In this document: one piece after another, positions 51,699 to 59,680 of the stretch | How the letters are laid out: each line of letters opens with the position of its first letter | Position numbering within the stretch: position 1 is the first letter of the stretch | From: Desulfopila inferna | GTDB lineage: Bacteria; Desulfobacterota; Desulfobulbia; Desulfobulbales; Desulfocapsaceae | Reading direction: 5' to 3' | DNA: 64,000 bases | Assembly (NCBI RefSeq): GCF_016919005.1 | Contig: NZ_JAFFQE010000002.1 | Span: forward strand, 186,001-250,000 | The notes under the pieces: generated by a model | The model's input: the letters and a program-made list of their open reading frames with translations, nothing else | What the model was told of the DNA's origin: nothing | Databases searched by the model: none | Made by a program: the position numbers and the translations under genes

Positions 51699-51714
51699 TA
51701 CCATATTTGGTAAG
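51699..51714. promoter_or_regulatory. Inverted repeat TTACCA-N4-TGGTAA, candidate activator site
   Basis: Perfect 6-bp arms separated by TATT, centred about 65 bases upstream of the -24/-12 element and 75 bases before the activator gene. The distance is right for an enhancer site of a bacterial enhancer-binding protein acting on the copy 3 operon. Confidence 0.5.
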
Positions 51715-51781
51715 ATAAACTTCGAAATATGGGAAAAAATATTGTTTTTACCACATACGGAAATTAACTGGGCGGTGACTT

Positions 51782-53320
51782 ATGGATGAAAATCTCTTTT
51801 TTAAACAGGCCACGCTGCTTCTCTGCAGCAGCCTGGATGTTGAAATCGCTCTTTGGCGATGTTTCCAGTTCGTCCGAAAACACCTCCCGGTTGACGCCAT
51901 GTATCTCAATATTTATGAACCAAGCATCAGCGGTATCCGATATATAGCCATGGCCGATGCTCATGGCGGACGCAAAATTGAAAAATCAATCAAGCTTCCC
52001 GCGGGTCTCATCCAGGCTATAGAAAGCGGACAAAGATTAAAAGATTATCTAATCATCAATACTCCCGAAGATGACCCGTTAGGGCGGATAATCACAGCGG
52101 AATTTGATCTGGCCGATCATTCATTTATCGCCCTGCGTCTCTATATCGAGGGGCACCGACTCGGCGTTATCGACCTGTTTGCGAAAGGCGCTGATCGTTT
52201 CAGTCAAGAGAACGCCCTGCTCATCTCGCAACTACGAGAACCGTTTGCCATTGCCATGGCAAACGCCCTTAAACATCAAGAGTTAGTCGATATCAAAGAA
52301 AAGTTGTTATCTGATAATCGCTATCTGCACAGTGAACTCATAGCTCAATCAGGGAATGAAGTAGTGGGGGCAGAAACAGGATTAAAGGAAGTGATGGATA
52401 AGGTGGCTCAAATAGCCCATTTGAAAAACACCATCCTACTCCTCGGCGAAACCGGCACGGGCAAGGAGGTGATTGCCAACGCAATTCATCGCCAATCTCC
52501 GCGTAGTAAAGAGCCCTTCATAAAGGTTAATTGCGGCGCTATTCCGGAAAACCTGATCGACAGCGAACTCTTCGGTCATGAAAAAGGAGCTTTTACCGGC
52601 GCGGTTACCCAGAAACGCGGGCGCTTTGAAAGGGCTCACAAGGGAACTATCTTTCTTGATGAAATAGGTGAACTACCTCCTTGGGCACAGATCCGCTTGT
52701 TGCGGGTATTGCAAACTGAGGAAATCGAGCGGGTTGGCGGGTCGCCTCCCATTAAATTAGATATCCGGGTAATCGCAGCCACTCACAGAGACATGCAACA
52801 GATGGTGAATGACGGATTATTCAGGGAAGACCTCTGGTTTCGAATTAACATGTTTCCCATCTTTATTCCGCCGCTTCATGCACGGATTTCCGATATACCG
52901 CTGCTAACAAGCTATTTTCTTGAAAAAAAATCCAAAGAACTGGGAATTCACCCGGTACCGGAAATTGCTGCGGAAGAGCTTAAAAATATCATGCAGCAAA
53001 CCTGGCCTGGCAATGTCCGTGAGCTTGAAAACGTCGTCGAACGCTCCCTGATTCTGCACCGCCAGGGACCGTTCTATTTTCAAAGACCTCAGAATCCTTC
53101 GCCTATTGCAAAAAATGACTTTTCTCTTAAAATCGATTCTCATATCATCCCTCTTGACGAGGTTGTTCGTAATCACATTGTTCAAGCACTTAAGACAGCC
53201 CGGGGAAAAATAAACGGTACCACTGGAGCGGCGGCTCTTTTGCACATTCATCCCAATACCCTTCGCAATCGCATGAGGAAGCTCGGGATCGAATTCGGCC
53301 GTAATTGCAATACAAGATGA
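51782..53320 (+). CDS. Sigma-54-dependent transcriptional activator with GAF sensor
   Basis: A 512-residue enhancer-binding protein. Residues 1-165 form a GAF-type sensor (VDAMYLNIYEPSISGIRYIA). Residues 195-430 are the AAA+ domain with Walker A GETGTGKE (222-229), the sigma-54 contact loop GAFTGA (269-274) and Walker B IFLDEIGEL. The C-terminus is a Fis-type helix-turn-helix (GAAALLHIHPNTLRNRMRKLG). The architecture is that of FhlA/NorR-like regulators, which sense small molecules directly with no kinase. It is divergent from transhydroxylase copy 3, which has a -24/-12 promoter, and almost certainly activates it. Confidence 0.92.
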   Translation: MDENLFFKQATLLLCSSLDVEIALWRCFQFVRKHLPVDAMYLNIYEPSISGIRYIAMADAHGGRKIEKSIKLPAGLIQAIESGQRLKDYLIINTPEDDPLGRIITAEFDLADHSFIALRLYIEGHRLGVIDLFAKGADRFSQENALLISQLREPFAIAMANALKHQELVDIKEKLLSDNRYLHSELIAQSGNEVVGAETGLKEVMDKVAQIAHLKNTILLLGETGTGKEVIANAIHRQSPRSKEPFIKVNCGAIPENLIDSELFGHEKGAFTGAVTQKRGRFERAHKGTIFLDEIGELPPWAQIRLLRVLQTEEIERVGGSPPIKLDIRVIAATHRDMQQMVNDGLFREDLWFRINMFPIFIPPLHARISDIPLLTSYFLEKKSKELGIHPVPEIAAEELKNIMQQTWPGNVRELENVVERSLILHRQGPFYFQRPQNPSPIAKNDFSLKIDSHIIPLDEVVRNHIVQALKTARGKINGTTGAAALLHIHPNTLRNRMRKLGIEFGRNCNTR

Positions 53321-53389
53321 AGAGCTTATGCCACTCCAAGTCTGGTGTTGCATGATCCTTTTCTTATGCTTCCATTGTTCCAGCTGATC

Positions 53390-54913
53390 TCATAATTTTT
53401 GCCTGTTCATATGTTCGGGTTTGCGTATTTTATACACACGGGCCGCATATTCTTTACTCTCTGACAGTTTACCCATCTTGTGATAGAGTCCCGAAAGGGT
53501 TTCGAAGACAGTTGCCATGTGCATGCTGTTACCCTCATGGTTCTTTTCCAGAATCTTTCTAGCGGTCAAGAGAGCCTGTTCCGCCTCCTGGTATTTCCCT
53601 GAATCGACATATAAGGTAGCAAGGTTGTGATAACTCTGGGCGGTAGCCGGGTGGTCCTTACCGTGAGCCTTCTCCCAAATCGCCAAGGACTGTTTGAGCA
53701 TCTTTTCAGCCTCGGTATTTTTTCCCTGCTCCCGGTAAAGAGCGGCCATATTCTCCAGAGATTGTGTAATAGCCGGATGGTCTTTACCAAAGGCCGCCTC
53801 CCGAATATCAAGAGCACGCCGATGTTGCTTCAGGGCCAGAGCCCTATCTCCTCTTTTATTATATATCACGGCAAGGTTATTAAGAGACTGCGCAACTGCC
53901 GGATGTTTTGCCCCCAAAGCTTTCTCTCGCGCGGCAAGAGATTTTTCCAGTAGAGACAGAGCGTCTTTATGACGTCCGCTGTTGATAAAAATCTCGGCCA
54001 GACTGTTTTGCGCTTCGGCAAGAACCGGATGTTCGCCGCCCAGAGAAGCTGTATATACTTTTATAGCTTCCTGCAGGAGCGTCTCGGACTTTTCCGTTCG
54101 GCCCGTAGCTGCGTACAATGCCGCCAACCTGTCCATTGCAGAACCAATTTCCGGATGATTGTCCGGGAGAGTGTCTTTGAAAATGCCAATAGCCTGGTTC
54201 AACAGCGGTTCAGCTGCTGTAATTAATCCTTTTGCCAGGTAGACTTCAGAAAGGTGGGTCAATATACCAGCAAATTCGGGGTTTCCAGGACCAATACTGT
54301 TTTCATAAATGACCAGGGCCCGGCGAAGCTTCTTCTCTGCGGCCTCCATATCGCCGGCCTGTCGGTCAATGACGGAGAGACTTTTAAGAATAGGCCCAAG
54401 CCCTGGGTCATCCTGGCCCTGATTTTTTTCTATGAGTTGTAGGGCCCTTTCAAGTTGCACTTTGGCCGAATCCGATTTTCCCTGTCCAAGATAAATTGTT
54501 GCGAGAGTACTGAAAACAGGGGGTAGCAATGAAGGATCATCTGCATGGAACTTCTCATATATGGCGGTAACCTTCTCCATTTTCGGCTCCGCCTCCTGGT
54601 ATCTTTGCTGGGTAATATACATCTCCACGAGATTAACCAGGGTATCCGCTACTTCCAGAGACGACTCCCCATGCACTGCTTCACTCACCTGAATAGACTG
54701 AAGTAGAATCTTTTCTGCTTCCTGATAATCTCCCATTATATGATACAGTTCACCTAAATTATTCAGCGTCACGGCAACAGTCTCATGGTTTTCGCCGTTT
54801 TTCTTTACGGCATAATCCAAGGCCTCGCGGCCGGCCGCCATGGCTTCCTGGAATTGACCTTTTTGTATAAAATCTATTACCTTCTGGTTCAGCGCATCCC
54901 AACTTTGAGCCAT
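53390..54913 (-). CDS. Kinesin-light-chain-like TPR repeat protein
   Basis: A 507-residue soluble protein made almost entirely of about ten to eleven 42-residue tetratricopeptide repeats of the kinesin-light-chain type. Recurring patterns are GxxHPxxAxSLNNLAxLYxxxGKxxEAE and AxxLxxRALxIxEKxxGxxHP. No signal peptide, membrane helix or enzymatic domain is seen. Such proteins are scaffolds for protein-protein contact. Its promoter carries the same TTACATGTAA/TTGACA arrangement as the copy 1 transhydroxylase and cyclase-TRAP operons, so it may serve in the same system (inference). AAGGAG precedes the ATG. Confidence 0.9.
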   Translation of the reverse strand: MAQSWDALNQKVIDFIQKGQFQEAMAAGREALDYAVKKNGENHETVAVTLNNLGELYHIMGDYQEAEKILLQSIQVSEAVHGESSLEVADTLVNLVEMYITQQRYQEAEPKMEKVTAIYEKFHADDPSLLPPVFSTLATIYLGQGKSDSAKVQLERALQLIEKNQGQDDPGLGPILKSLSVIDRQAGDMEAAEKKLRRALVIYENSIGPGNPEFAGILTHLSEVYLAKGLITAAEPLLNQAIGIFKDTLPDNHPEIGSAMDRLAALYAATGRTEKSETLLQEAIKVYTASLGGEHPVLAEAQNSLAEIFINSGRHKDALSLLEKSLAAREKALGAKHPAVAQSLNNLAVIYNKRGDRALALKQHRRALDIREAAFGKDHPAITQSLENMAALYREQGKNTEAEKMLKQSLAIWEKAHGKDHPATAQSYHNLATLYVDSGKYQEAEQALLTARKILEKNHEGNSMHMATVFETLSGLYHKMGKLSESKEYAARVYKIRKPEHMNRQKL

Positions 54914-55054
54914 TATCTCTCTCCTTACCCTTATCTATATCTTATGCACAATGCCACATAATCCAGGAACTACAGCAGATCAGCACAGTTTGCTTATACT
55001 CAATACCATCATTGTCTCACATAATGAATCTCTTGCCCCAATATACGGAACTAA

Positions 55055-55099
55055 ACAATACACCGCCCAGCACCCATGTCAAGACCGTTTTACATGTAA
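55055..55099 (-). promoter_or_regulatory. Promoter and TTACATGTAA operator of the TPR gene
   Basis: On the minus strand: TTACATGTAA (55090-55099), 7 bases, TTGACA (55077-55082), a 16-base spacer and TATTGT (55055-55060). Alignment with 14028-14072 shows further identity around the boxes (TCTTGACATG and GTGTATT). The leader to the TPR gene is about 135 bases. Confidence 0.68.
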
Positions 55100-55180
55100 T
55101 CATCGGCGGCAGACCCAATTTTGAAAGCATATCATCCCGGGGCAATGCGCCATAAAACAAAGCCGGAAGCCTGCGAAATC

Positions 55181-55272
55181 CGTTATGAAACAACCTGGCC
55201 ATTTTTCACCCATTTCGCTAGGGCTCCTGTGTGCCGTTTTGGGTTTGTCGTCGGCCAGGTGATTTTTTGACG
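55181..55272. repeat. MITE-like inverted-repeat element, copy 2
   Basis: A 92-base element with imperfect terminal inverted repeats CGTTATGAAACAACCTGGCC and GGCCAGGTGATTTTTTGACG. The inner part TTTTTCACCCATTTCGCTAG, followed by GGCTCCTGTG, matches the copy at 19232-19320. It lies downstream of the BASS-type transporter gene. Confidence 0.6.
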
Positions 55273-55362
55273 TTTCCGCCATCGACCACCCCGAATACCG
55301 GTTTGGCAGGTTCCATAATGCTCCATAAGATATCGTAATTAATTCAGATGCTTTCTGGCGAT

Positions 55363-56331
55363 TCATCTTTTGTGCGTGGTGCTGATAAGAGCATCCCGTA
55401 CAAGAAGCCGGTTGATCAATGGTGCCAGGAGTGACGGAAGGAAGTACATCGGAATCTGCCCAATGGCAAAAAAAATCAGTAGGTCCAGGGTCGCCTGATC
55501 CACTAAGACTAAATACATCAAACCCATATTGCAATTGCCGCTGACAAGCCCTATTGCCATTGACGTACGTGCCCCAAGCCGCCAGAACAGTACAGTCGCA
55601 AAAATATATGAACCAAGTACCAAAAGGGTCGAAACAACCAAAATCTGCAAGACATACCAGGGTTGTTGAATAAATTTGTCGGTCACTCCATGCATAATCC
55701 CAATAATAAAAATGCCGATAAAGATAACCGAGGCGCCGTCGAGGATTGCTGAATTTTGGTGAATTCGAGACTGCCCCATGCATGTTTTTATAAGTGCAGC
55801 GACAAAAAATGCCGCGAAAATAAATAGCGCCAGATGCAGACTCAATTGCCACAATCCTGTTTTTATCTGCAAGTCGACAAGATAATACACCATTGGTGGC
55901 AGTGACAGCGGCACCAGAAGCATTGTTGCGATGGTGAGCACCACAACAATGGCAGCGTCGACACCCAAAAAGATTGCAATAGCCGCACAAGCGGTCACCG
56001 GTGGAGCAGCAGCGGTGATAAGCACTGCTTTGACAATAGGTTCAGGGAGGATAAAGAATTGTAATATTGCCCACACTGCCGCAGGGCGCAGTATCAAGAT
56101 CCAGAAACTCAACAAAGCAACCCAATGCCAGCGCAGTAAGGATCTGCGTAGTTGATAGGTTTCGATACGGACCAGCGACAGTGTCAAAGGAACGAACAGT
56201 GCCGGAATCAGCAGAGGCTGGAAACTACTCGCCAGATACGGTACAAAAAGGCCGACCAGAACCCCTACAGGTAAGACGCTCGAGGCATGTCTGCCTAAAA
56301 AGCCCAGGGCAAATTGCATTTTATTTTTCAT
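55363..56331 (-). CDS. Bile acid:sodium symporter (BASS/SBF) family transporter
   Basis: A 322-residue membrane protein with nine to ten hydrophobic helices. The segments ITAAAPPVTACAAIAIFLGVD and GLVSGNCNMGLMYLVLVD correspond to the two crossover motifs of BASS-type transporters, with small and polar residues for sodium and substrate. It imports or exports organic anions; the substrate is unknown. No clear ribosome binding site before the first ATG; a second ATG four codons later is possible. Neighbours: the TPR gene downstream and the ALDH7-type gene upstream, both on the same strand. Confidence 0.78.
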   Translation of the reverse strand: MKNKMQFALGFLGRHASSVLPVGVLVGLFVPYLASSFQPLLIPALFVPLTLSLVRIETYQLRRSLLRWHWVALLSFWILILRPAAVWAILQFFILPEPIVKAVLITAAAPPVTACAAIAIFLGVDAAIVVVLTIATMLLVPLSLPPMVYYLVDLQIKTGLWQLSLHLALFIFAAFFVAALIKTCMGQSRIHQNSAILDGASVIFIGIFIIGIMHGVTDKFIQQPWYVLQILVVSTLLVLGSYIFATVLFWRLGARTSMAIGLVSGNCNMGLMYLVLVDQATLDLLIFFAIGQIPMYFLPSLLAPLINRLLVRDALISTTHKR

Positions 56332-56601
56332 GTATTAATTGAGCCGGAAATTCTGTTCCAACCTGAACCTGATGGGCACCAGGTCAGGATAATTTTTGTC
56401 GGCAGTATGCTGTAAGATACCAGATCAGAAAAATTTCCGTTAAGGTATTAACCTCGTTTTCTTCTAAGCGGCAAGCAAGTAACTGTTTTTAAGCTGTTAA
56501 AATATCAATGTGCATTATTTCTACTCTCCAACCTTACACCTTTAACAGCTTGTTCAATTTATTTTCCAGGACTTACTTCGCTATACGAGTCCATCACATC
56601 C

Positions 56602-58134
56602 TTAAATATCGAACTTGATGCCTTGAGCCAGAGGCATGGTCTTGCCATAGTTTATGGTATTGGTCTGCCGGCGCATATATCCCTTCCAGGCATCCGAGCC
56701 TGATTCCCGACCGCCTCCGGTTTCCTTTTCACCGCCGAAAGCCCCTCCTATCTCGGCGCCCGATGTTCCAATATTGACATTGGCGATACCGCAGTCGGAA
56801 CCTTGCGCCGAGAGAAACAGCTCAGCCTCCCGCAGATTGCCGGTAAATATGGAAGAAGACAACCCCTGAACCACCTCGTTCTGTAGGGCAATACCGTTCT
56901 CCACTCCGCCGCTATACCTGATCAGATAAAGAATAGGGGCGAAAGTCTCGTCCTGTACAATGGGATAACTGTTTTCAGCCTCGGCCAGCACCGGCTCGAC
57001 ATAACAACCGGAAGCATATTCATCTCCTCTGAGGACATTGCCGCCAAAGAGGATGGACCCCCCCTGATCGACCAGATCCCGCAGGGCTTTTTGGTATCCT
57101 TCTACGGCATCGATATCTATCAGCGGTCCCATATGGACGCCTTCCCGCAAAGGCGAGCCGATCTTCAGAGTGGAATAGGCTCTGATAAGGGCCTCTTTGA
57201 TCCTGTCATAGACGGAGTCATGGATAATTACCCTCCTCGTGGTGGTACAGCGCTGACCGGCCGTTCCCACCGCCGAAAAGACCAGTGCCGGCACAGCCAG
57301 TTTCAGATCGGCATTCTCGGTGACGATGATGGCGTTATTGCCACCCAGTTCAAGTATGCATTTTCCCAGCCGTGAGGCAACAACCTGAGCGGCATGGCGG
57401 CCAACTCCAGTCGACCCGGTGACGGAGAGAAGGGCTATGCGCTTCTCCTGCAACATCCGCTCGCCGATATCGGAGCCTCTGCCCACAACAATGTTAAAGA
57501 TGCCCTCGGGCAGTCTGTTGGCTGAGGTCACTCGGGTCACTATTCTGTGTATGGCTATGGCCGTCAGGGGTGTTTTCGATGACGGTTTCCAGATAACGGT
57601 ATTGCCGCATACCGCGGAGATCATCGCATTCCATGACCAGACCGCAGCCGGAAAATTGAAAGCGCTGATAACACCTACCACCCCCAGCGGATGATACTGA
57701 TCATAAAGCCTGTGCTCGTCGCGTTCCGAATGCATGGTAAAACCGTAAAGCTGCCTGGACTGCCCCACAGCGAAATCGCAGATGTCAATCATCTCCTGTA
57801 CTTCACCCAGGCCTTCCTGGAGCGATTTTCCCATTTCGTAGGAGACCAGGGTTCCCAGCGATGTCTTGTGCCGGCGAAATTCGTCGCCGATCTGCCGCAC
57901 TATCTCACCGCGCTTCGGGGCAGGGGTTATTCTCCATTGGTGAAAGGCGGCCGCGGCTTTTTCCATAGTCCTGGTAAAATCCTGCGGCGAAGCCTGATAG
58001 ACCGAGGCTATTATTTTGCCGTCGACCGGAGACATAACCTCTATCTCTCCATTATCAACGGTCTTGCCCCATTCCCCTCCTGAAGATACGCCGGAGTTCT
58101 TTCCGCCTATTGCCAGATCGTCTAGAAATTTCAT
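56602..58134 (-). CDS. Aldehyde dehydrogenase, ALDH7 (alpha-aminoadipate-semialdehyde dehydrogenase-like)
   Basis: A 510-residue ALDH. The catalytic residues are C296 in GTAGQRCTTTRR and E262 in LELGGNN, and the NAD-binding SVTGSTGVGR is present. The GQRCTTTRR and GGAFGGEKETGGGRESGSDAWKGYMRR-type blocks are diagnostic of the antiquitin/ALDH7 branch, which oxidises alpha-aminoadipate semialdehyde in lysine breakdown. AAGAGGTG precedes the start. It is divergent from an Rrf2 regulator across an inverted-repeat operator that recurs before the saccharopine-dehydrogenase-like gene at 3076, supporting the lysine assignment. Confidence 0.88.
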   Translation of the reverse strand: MKFLDDLAIGGKNSGVSSGGEWGKTVDNGEIEVMSPVDGKIIASVYQASPQDFTRTMEKAAAAFHQWRITPAPKRGEIVRQIGDEFRRHKTSLGTLVSYEMGKSLQEGLGEVQEMIDICDFAVGQSRQLYGFTMHSERDEHRLYDQYHPLGVVGVISAFNFPAAVWSWNAMISAVCGNTVIWKPSSKTPLTAIAIHRIVTRVTSANRLPEGIFNIVVGRGSDIGERMLQEKRIALLSVTGSTGVGRHAAQVVASRLGKCILELGGNNAIIVTENADLKLAVPALVFSAVGTAGQRCTTTRRVIIHDSVYDRIKEALIRAYSTLKIGSPLREGVHMGPLIDIDAVEGYQKALRDLVDQGGSILFGGNVLRGDEYASGCYVEPVLAEAENSYPIVQDETFAPILYLIRYSGGVENGIALQNEVVQGLSSSIFTGNLREAELFLSAQGSDCGIANVNIGTSGAEIGGAFGGEKETGGGRESGSDAWKGYMRRQTNTINYGKTMPLAQGIKFDI

Positions 58135-58217
58135 TGTGCACCTCTTGTCTCTTTGTTGTCATGGAATAATTCCTTATTAAGCAGGCTAAAATCCCTTGCT
58201 TAAAAGACTCACAAAAT

Positions 58218-58242
58218 ATATGTTACATTAACCGTAACATAT
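58218..58242. promoter_or_regulatory. Perfect inverted-repeat operator between ALDH7 and Rrf2 genes
   Basis: ATATGTTAC-ATTAACC-GTAACATAT: 9-bp perfect arms and a 7-base spacer, 16 bases before the Rrf2 start codon and 83 bases before the ALDH start. A one-mismatch version of the inner 21 bases occurs at 3032-3052. Likely the Rrf2 binding site, giving autoregulation and control of ALDH7. Confidence 0.7.
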
Positions 58243-58258
58243 GGAGATATAAAAGTAC

Positions 58259-58681
58259 ATGTCAGCATCCACCAAATTATCAAATTCAGTCAAGGCCCTC
58301 TGCTTTCTTGCCGTGAACCTGCCGGAACCGCAGAGCAGCAAAACTATTTCCGACAATACCGGGGTCAACGCCTCGAAGTTGCGCAAACTGCTGGCCGATC
58401 TGGCCAAAATAAATATTGTGACCACCACCAAAGGTGCCTCAGGCGGCTATCTGCTCGCCCGGCCACCCGCGCAAATACACCTTCAGGAAATCTATTGCGC
58501 CATAGAGGACCGCAAGGCCTTCCACCTCGATGTCACAGCATTGCCCCAGGCGAAGCTGGATGACGCCCTCGCCGTGAACAGCTACTTTCTTGATCTTTTC
58601 AGCGAGATACAGGTTGAAATTGAAAAGAAAATGAGCAATATCACACTCGAATCCGTCCTTGAAGCGGTTTCAAAAAACTGA
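58259..58681 (+). CDS. Rrf2 family transcriptional regulator
   Basis: A 140-residue winged-helix protein. The Rrf2 pattern is seen in LSNSVKALCFLAV, SSKTISDNTGVNASKLRKLLADL (recognition helix) and the wing GASGGYLLARPPAQIHLQEIY. The usual three clustered cysteines for an Fe-S centre are missing, so it should sense something else, possibly a metabolite. Divergent from the ALDH7 gene with a perfect palindrome between them. Probable targets are its own promoter, ALDH7 and the saccharopine-dehydrogenase-like gene. Confidence 0.88.
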   Translation: MSASTKLSNSVKALCFLAVNLPEPQSSKTISDNTGVNASKLRKLLADLAKINIVTTTKGASGGYLLARPPAQIHLQEIYCAIEDRKAFHLDVTALPQAKLDDALAVNSYFLDLFSEIQVEIEKKMSNITLESVLEAVSKN

Positions 58682-58774
58682 TTCGAGTGCGCGTGTACGC
58701 CTCCAGGGCCGCATATTGCACGAGTCTGGCAGGTATTAAGGAATGATTATTTCATGAAAATGTCGGACTGGCCG

Positions 58775-59455
58775 CTAAGGCCGCACCGCCGTAAAAAGTG
58801 CCCCGACAGTGTACGCAGAGGTTTTTCTTCCGGTGGTTCCAACGCAGTTCACTTCCGAAAAACCCGCATCCCTGATAAGCTCTGTCTGGTCTCCGACGGA
58901 GACCGCGCCGCCTATTCATTGTGACCAGGCTTCAAGACTGCCGGTTATATGGGAAGGCGGTTCACAGTCCAGGACAATATCCGCCATCTGCATCCTGCCG
59001 CCCGGTCTAAGGACACGAAAAATCTCGGCAAACAGCTGATCCTTAGCCGGAGAAAGATTAATCACACCATTGGATATCACCAGATCGAAACTGCTGTCCT
59101 GAAAAGGGAGATTCTCCGATAAGACGACAAAGGTTTCAATATCGTCCATGCCCAGTTTTTCCAGATTGGAGCGGGCGCGACCTACCATCTCCGGACTTAA
59201 ATCAACGCCGCAGACCCTGCCGTCCGGGCCTGTCTTTTTGCGGGCGACAATCAGATCAAAACCCGCACCGCAGCCGATATCGAGTATGTCGCTGCCTTCG
59301 ACCACCTCTCCCAGAGAGAAAGGATTGCCGACCCCGCAGAAAGGGGACAGTAAATCGTCTGGAATACCCGCAATTATATCGGCATCATAGCCGAGAGTTT
59401 GCGCTCCGACTTTGCCGGTCTGATATTTGAACAAACCATCGGCAGAAGAGGACAC
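58775..59455 (-). CDS. ArsM-like SAM methyltransferase, probable selenoprotein (UGA at codon 180)
   Basis: A class I methyltransferase with the SAM motif ILDIGCGAGFD (57-67), VCGVDLSPEMVGRARSNL, SNGVINLSPAKD and VLRPGGRMQMADIV, as in arsenite methyltransferase (ArsM) relatives. The frame meets TGA (58916-58918) after EAWSQ, where relatives have Cys (W-x-x-C-IGGA). Reading through gives IGGAVSVGDQTELIRDAGF and a normal family ending (TSAYTVGALFTAVRP) up to TAG at 58775, for 226 residues with Sec at 180. A hairpin with 7-bp stem follows 11 bases after the UGA, as expected for a bacterial SECIS. The alternative is a nonsense mutation. The coordinates given here include the readthrough part. Confidence 0.75.
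58888..58904 (-). promoter_or_regulatory. Candidate SECIS stem-loop
   Basis: On the minus strand GGTCTCC-GTC-GGAGACC forms a perfect 7-bp stem. It begins 11 bases after the in-frame UGA of the methyltransferase, the spacing known from the E. coli fdhF SECIS. It lies within the coding frame, as bacterial SECIS elements do. Confidence 0.6.
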
Positions 59456-59680
59456 CTTGACGTATTTTTTATGTATGGCCGTACGAATCTTTTCTTTCTC
59501 CTCCTCGGAATAACTAGATTTTCCGGTTTTACCTGCAAGAACTGGATCTATATTTATCTGACCACTGTCAGAATCTCTTTTCGGTCCTCACTTTCCTGTT
59601 TTGAGATCACAACTAAGCTTGTCGTTCAACATTCGACTCCTTGATTTATACGTTAATGATGGTGAAAACTTTCATCTATT

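Noticed and set aside
53390-54913. Periodic repeats that could suggest a CRISPR or satellite array
   Set aside because: They are 42-residue protein repeats (TPR) in one open frame.
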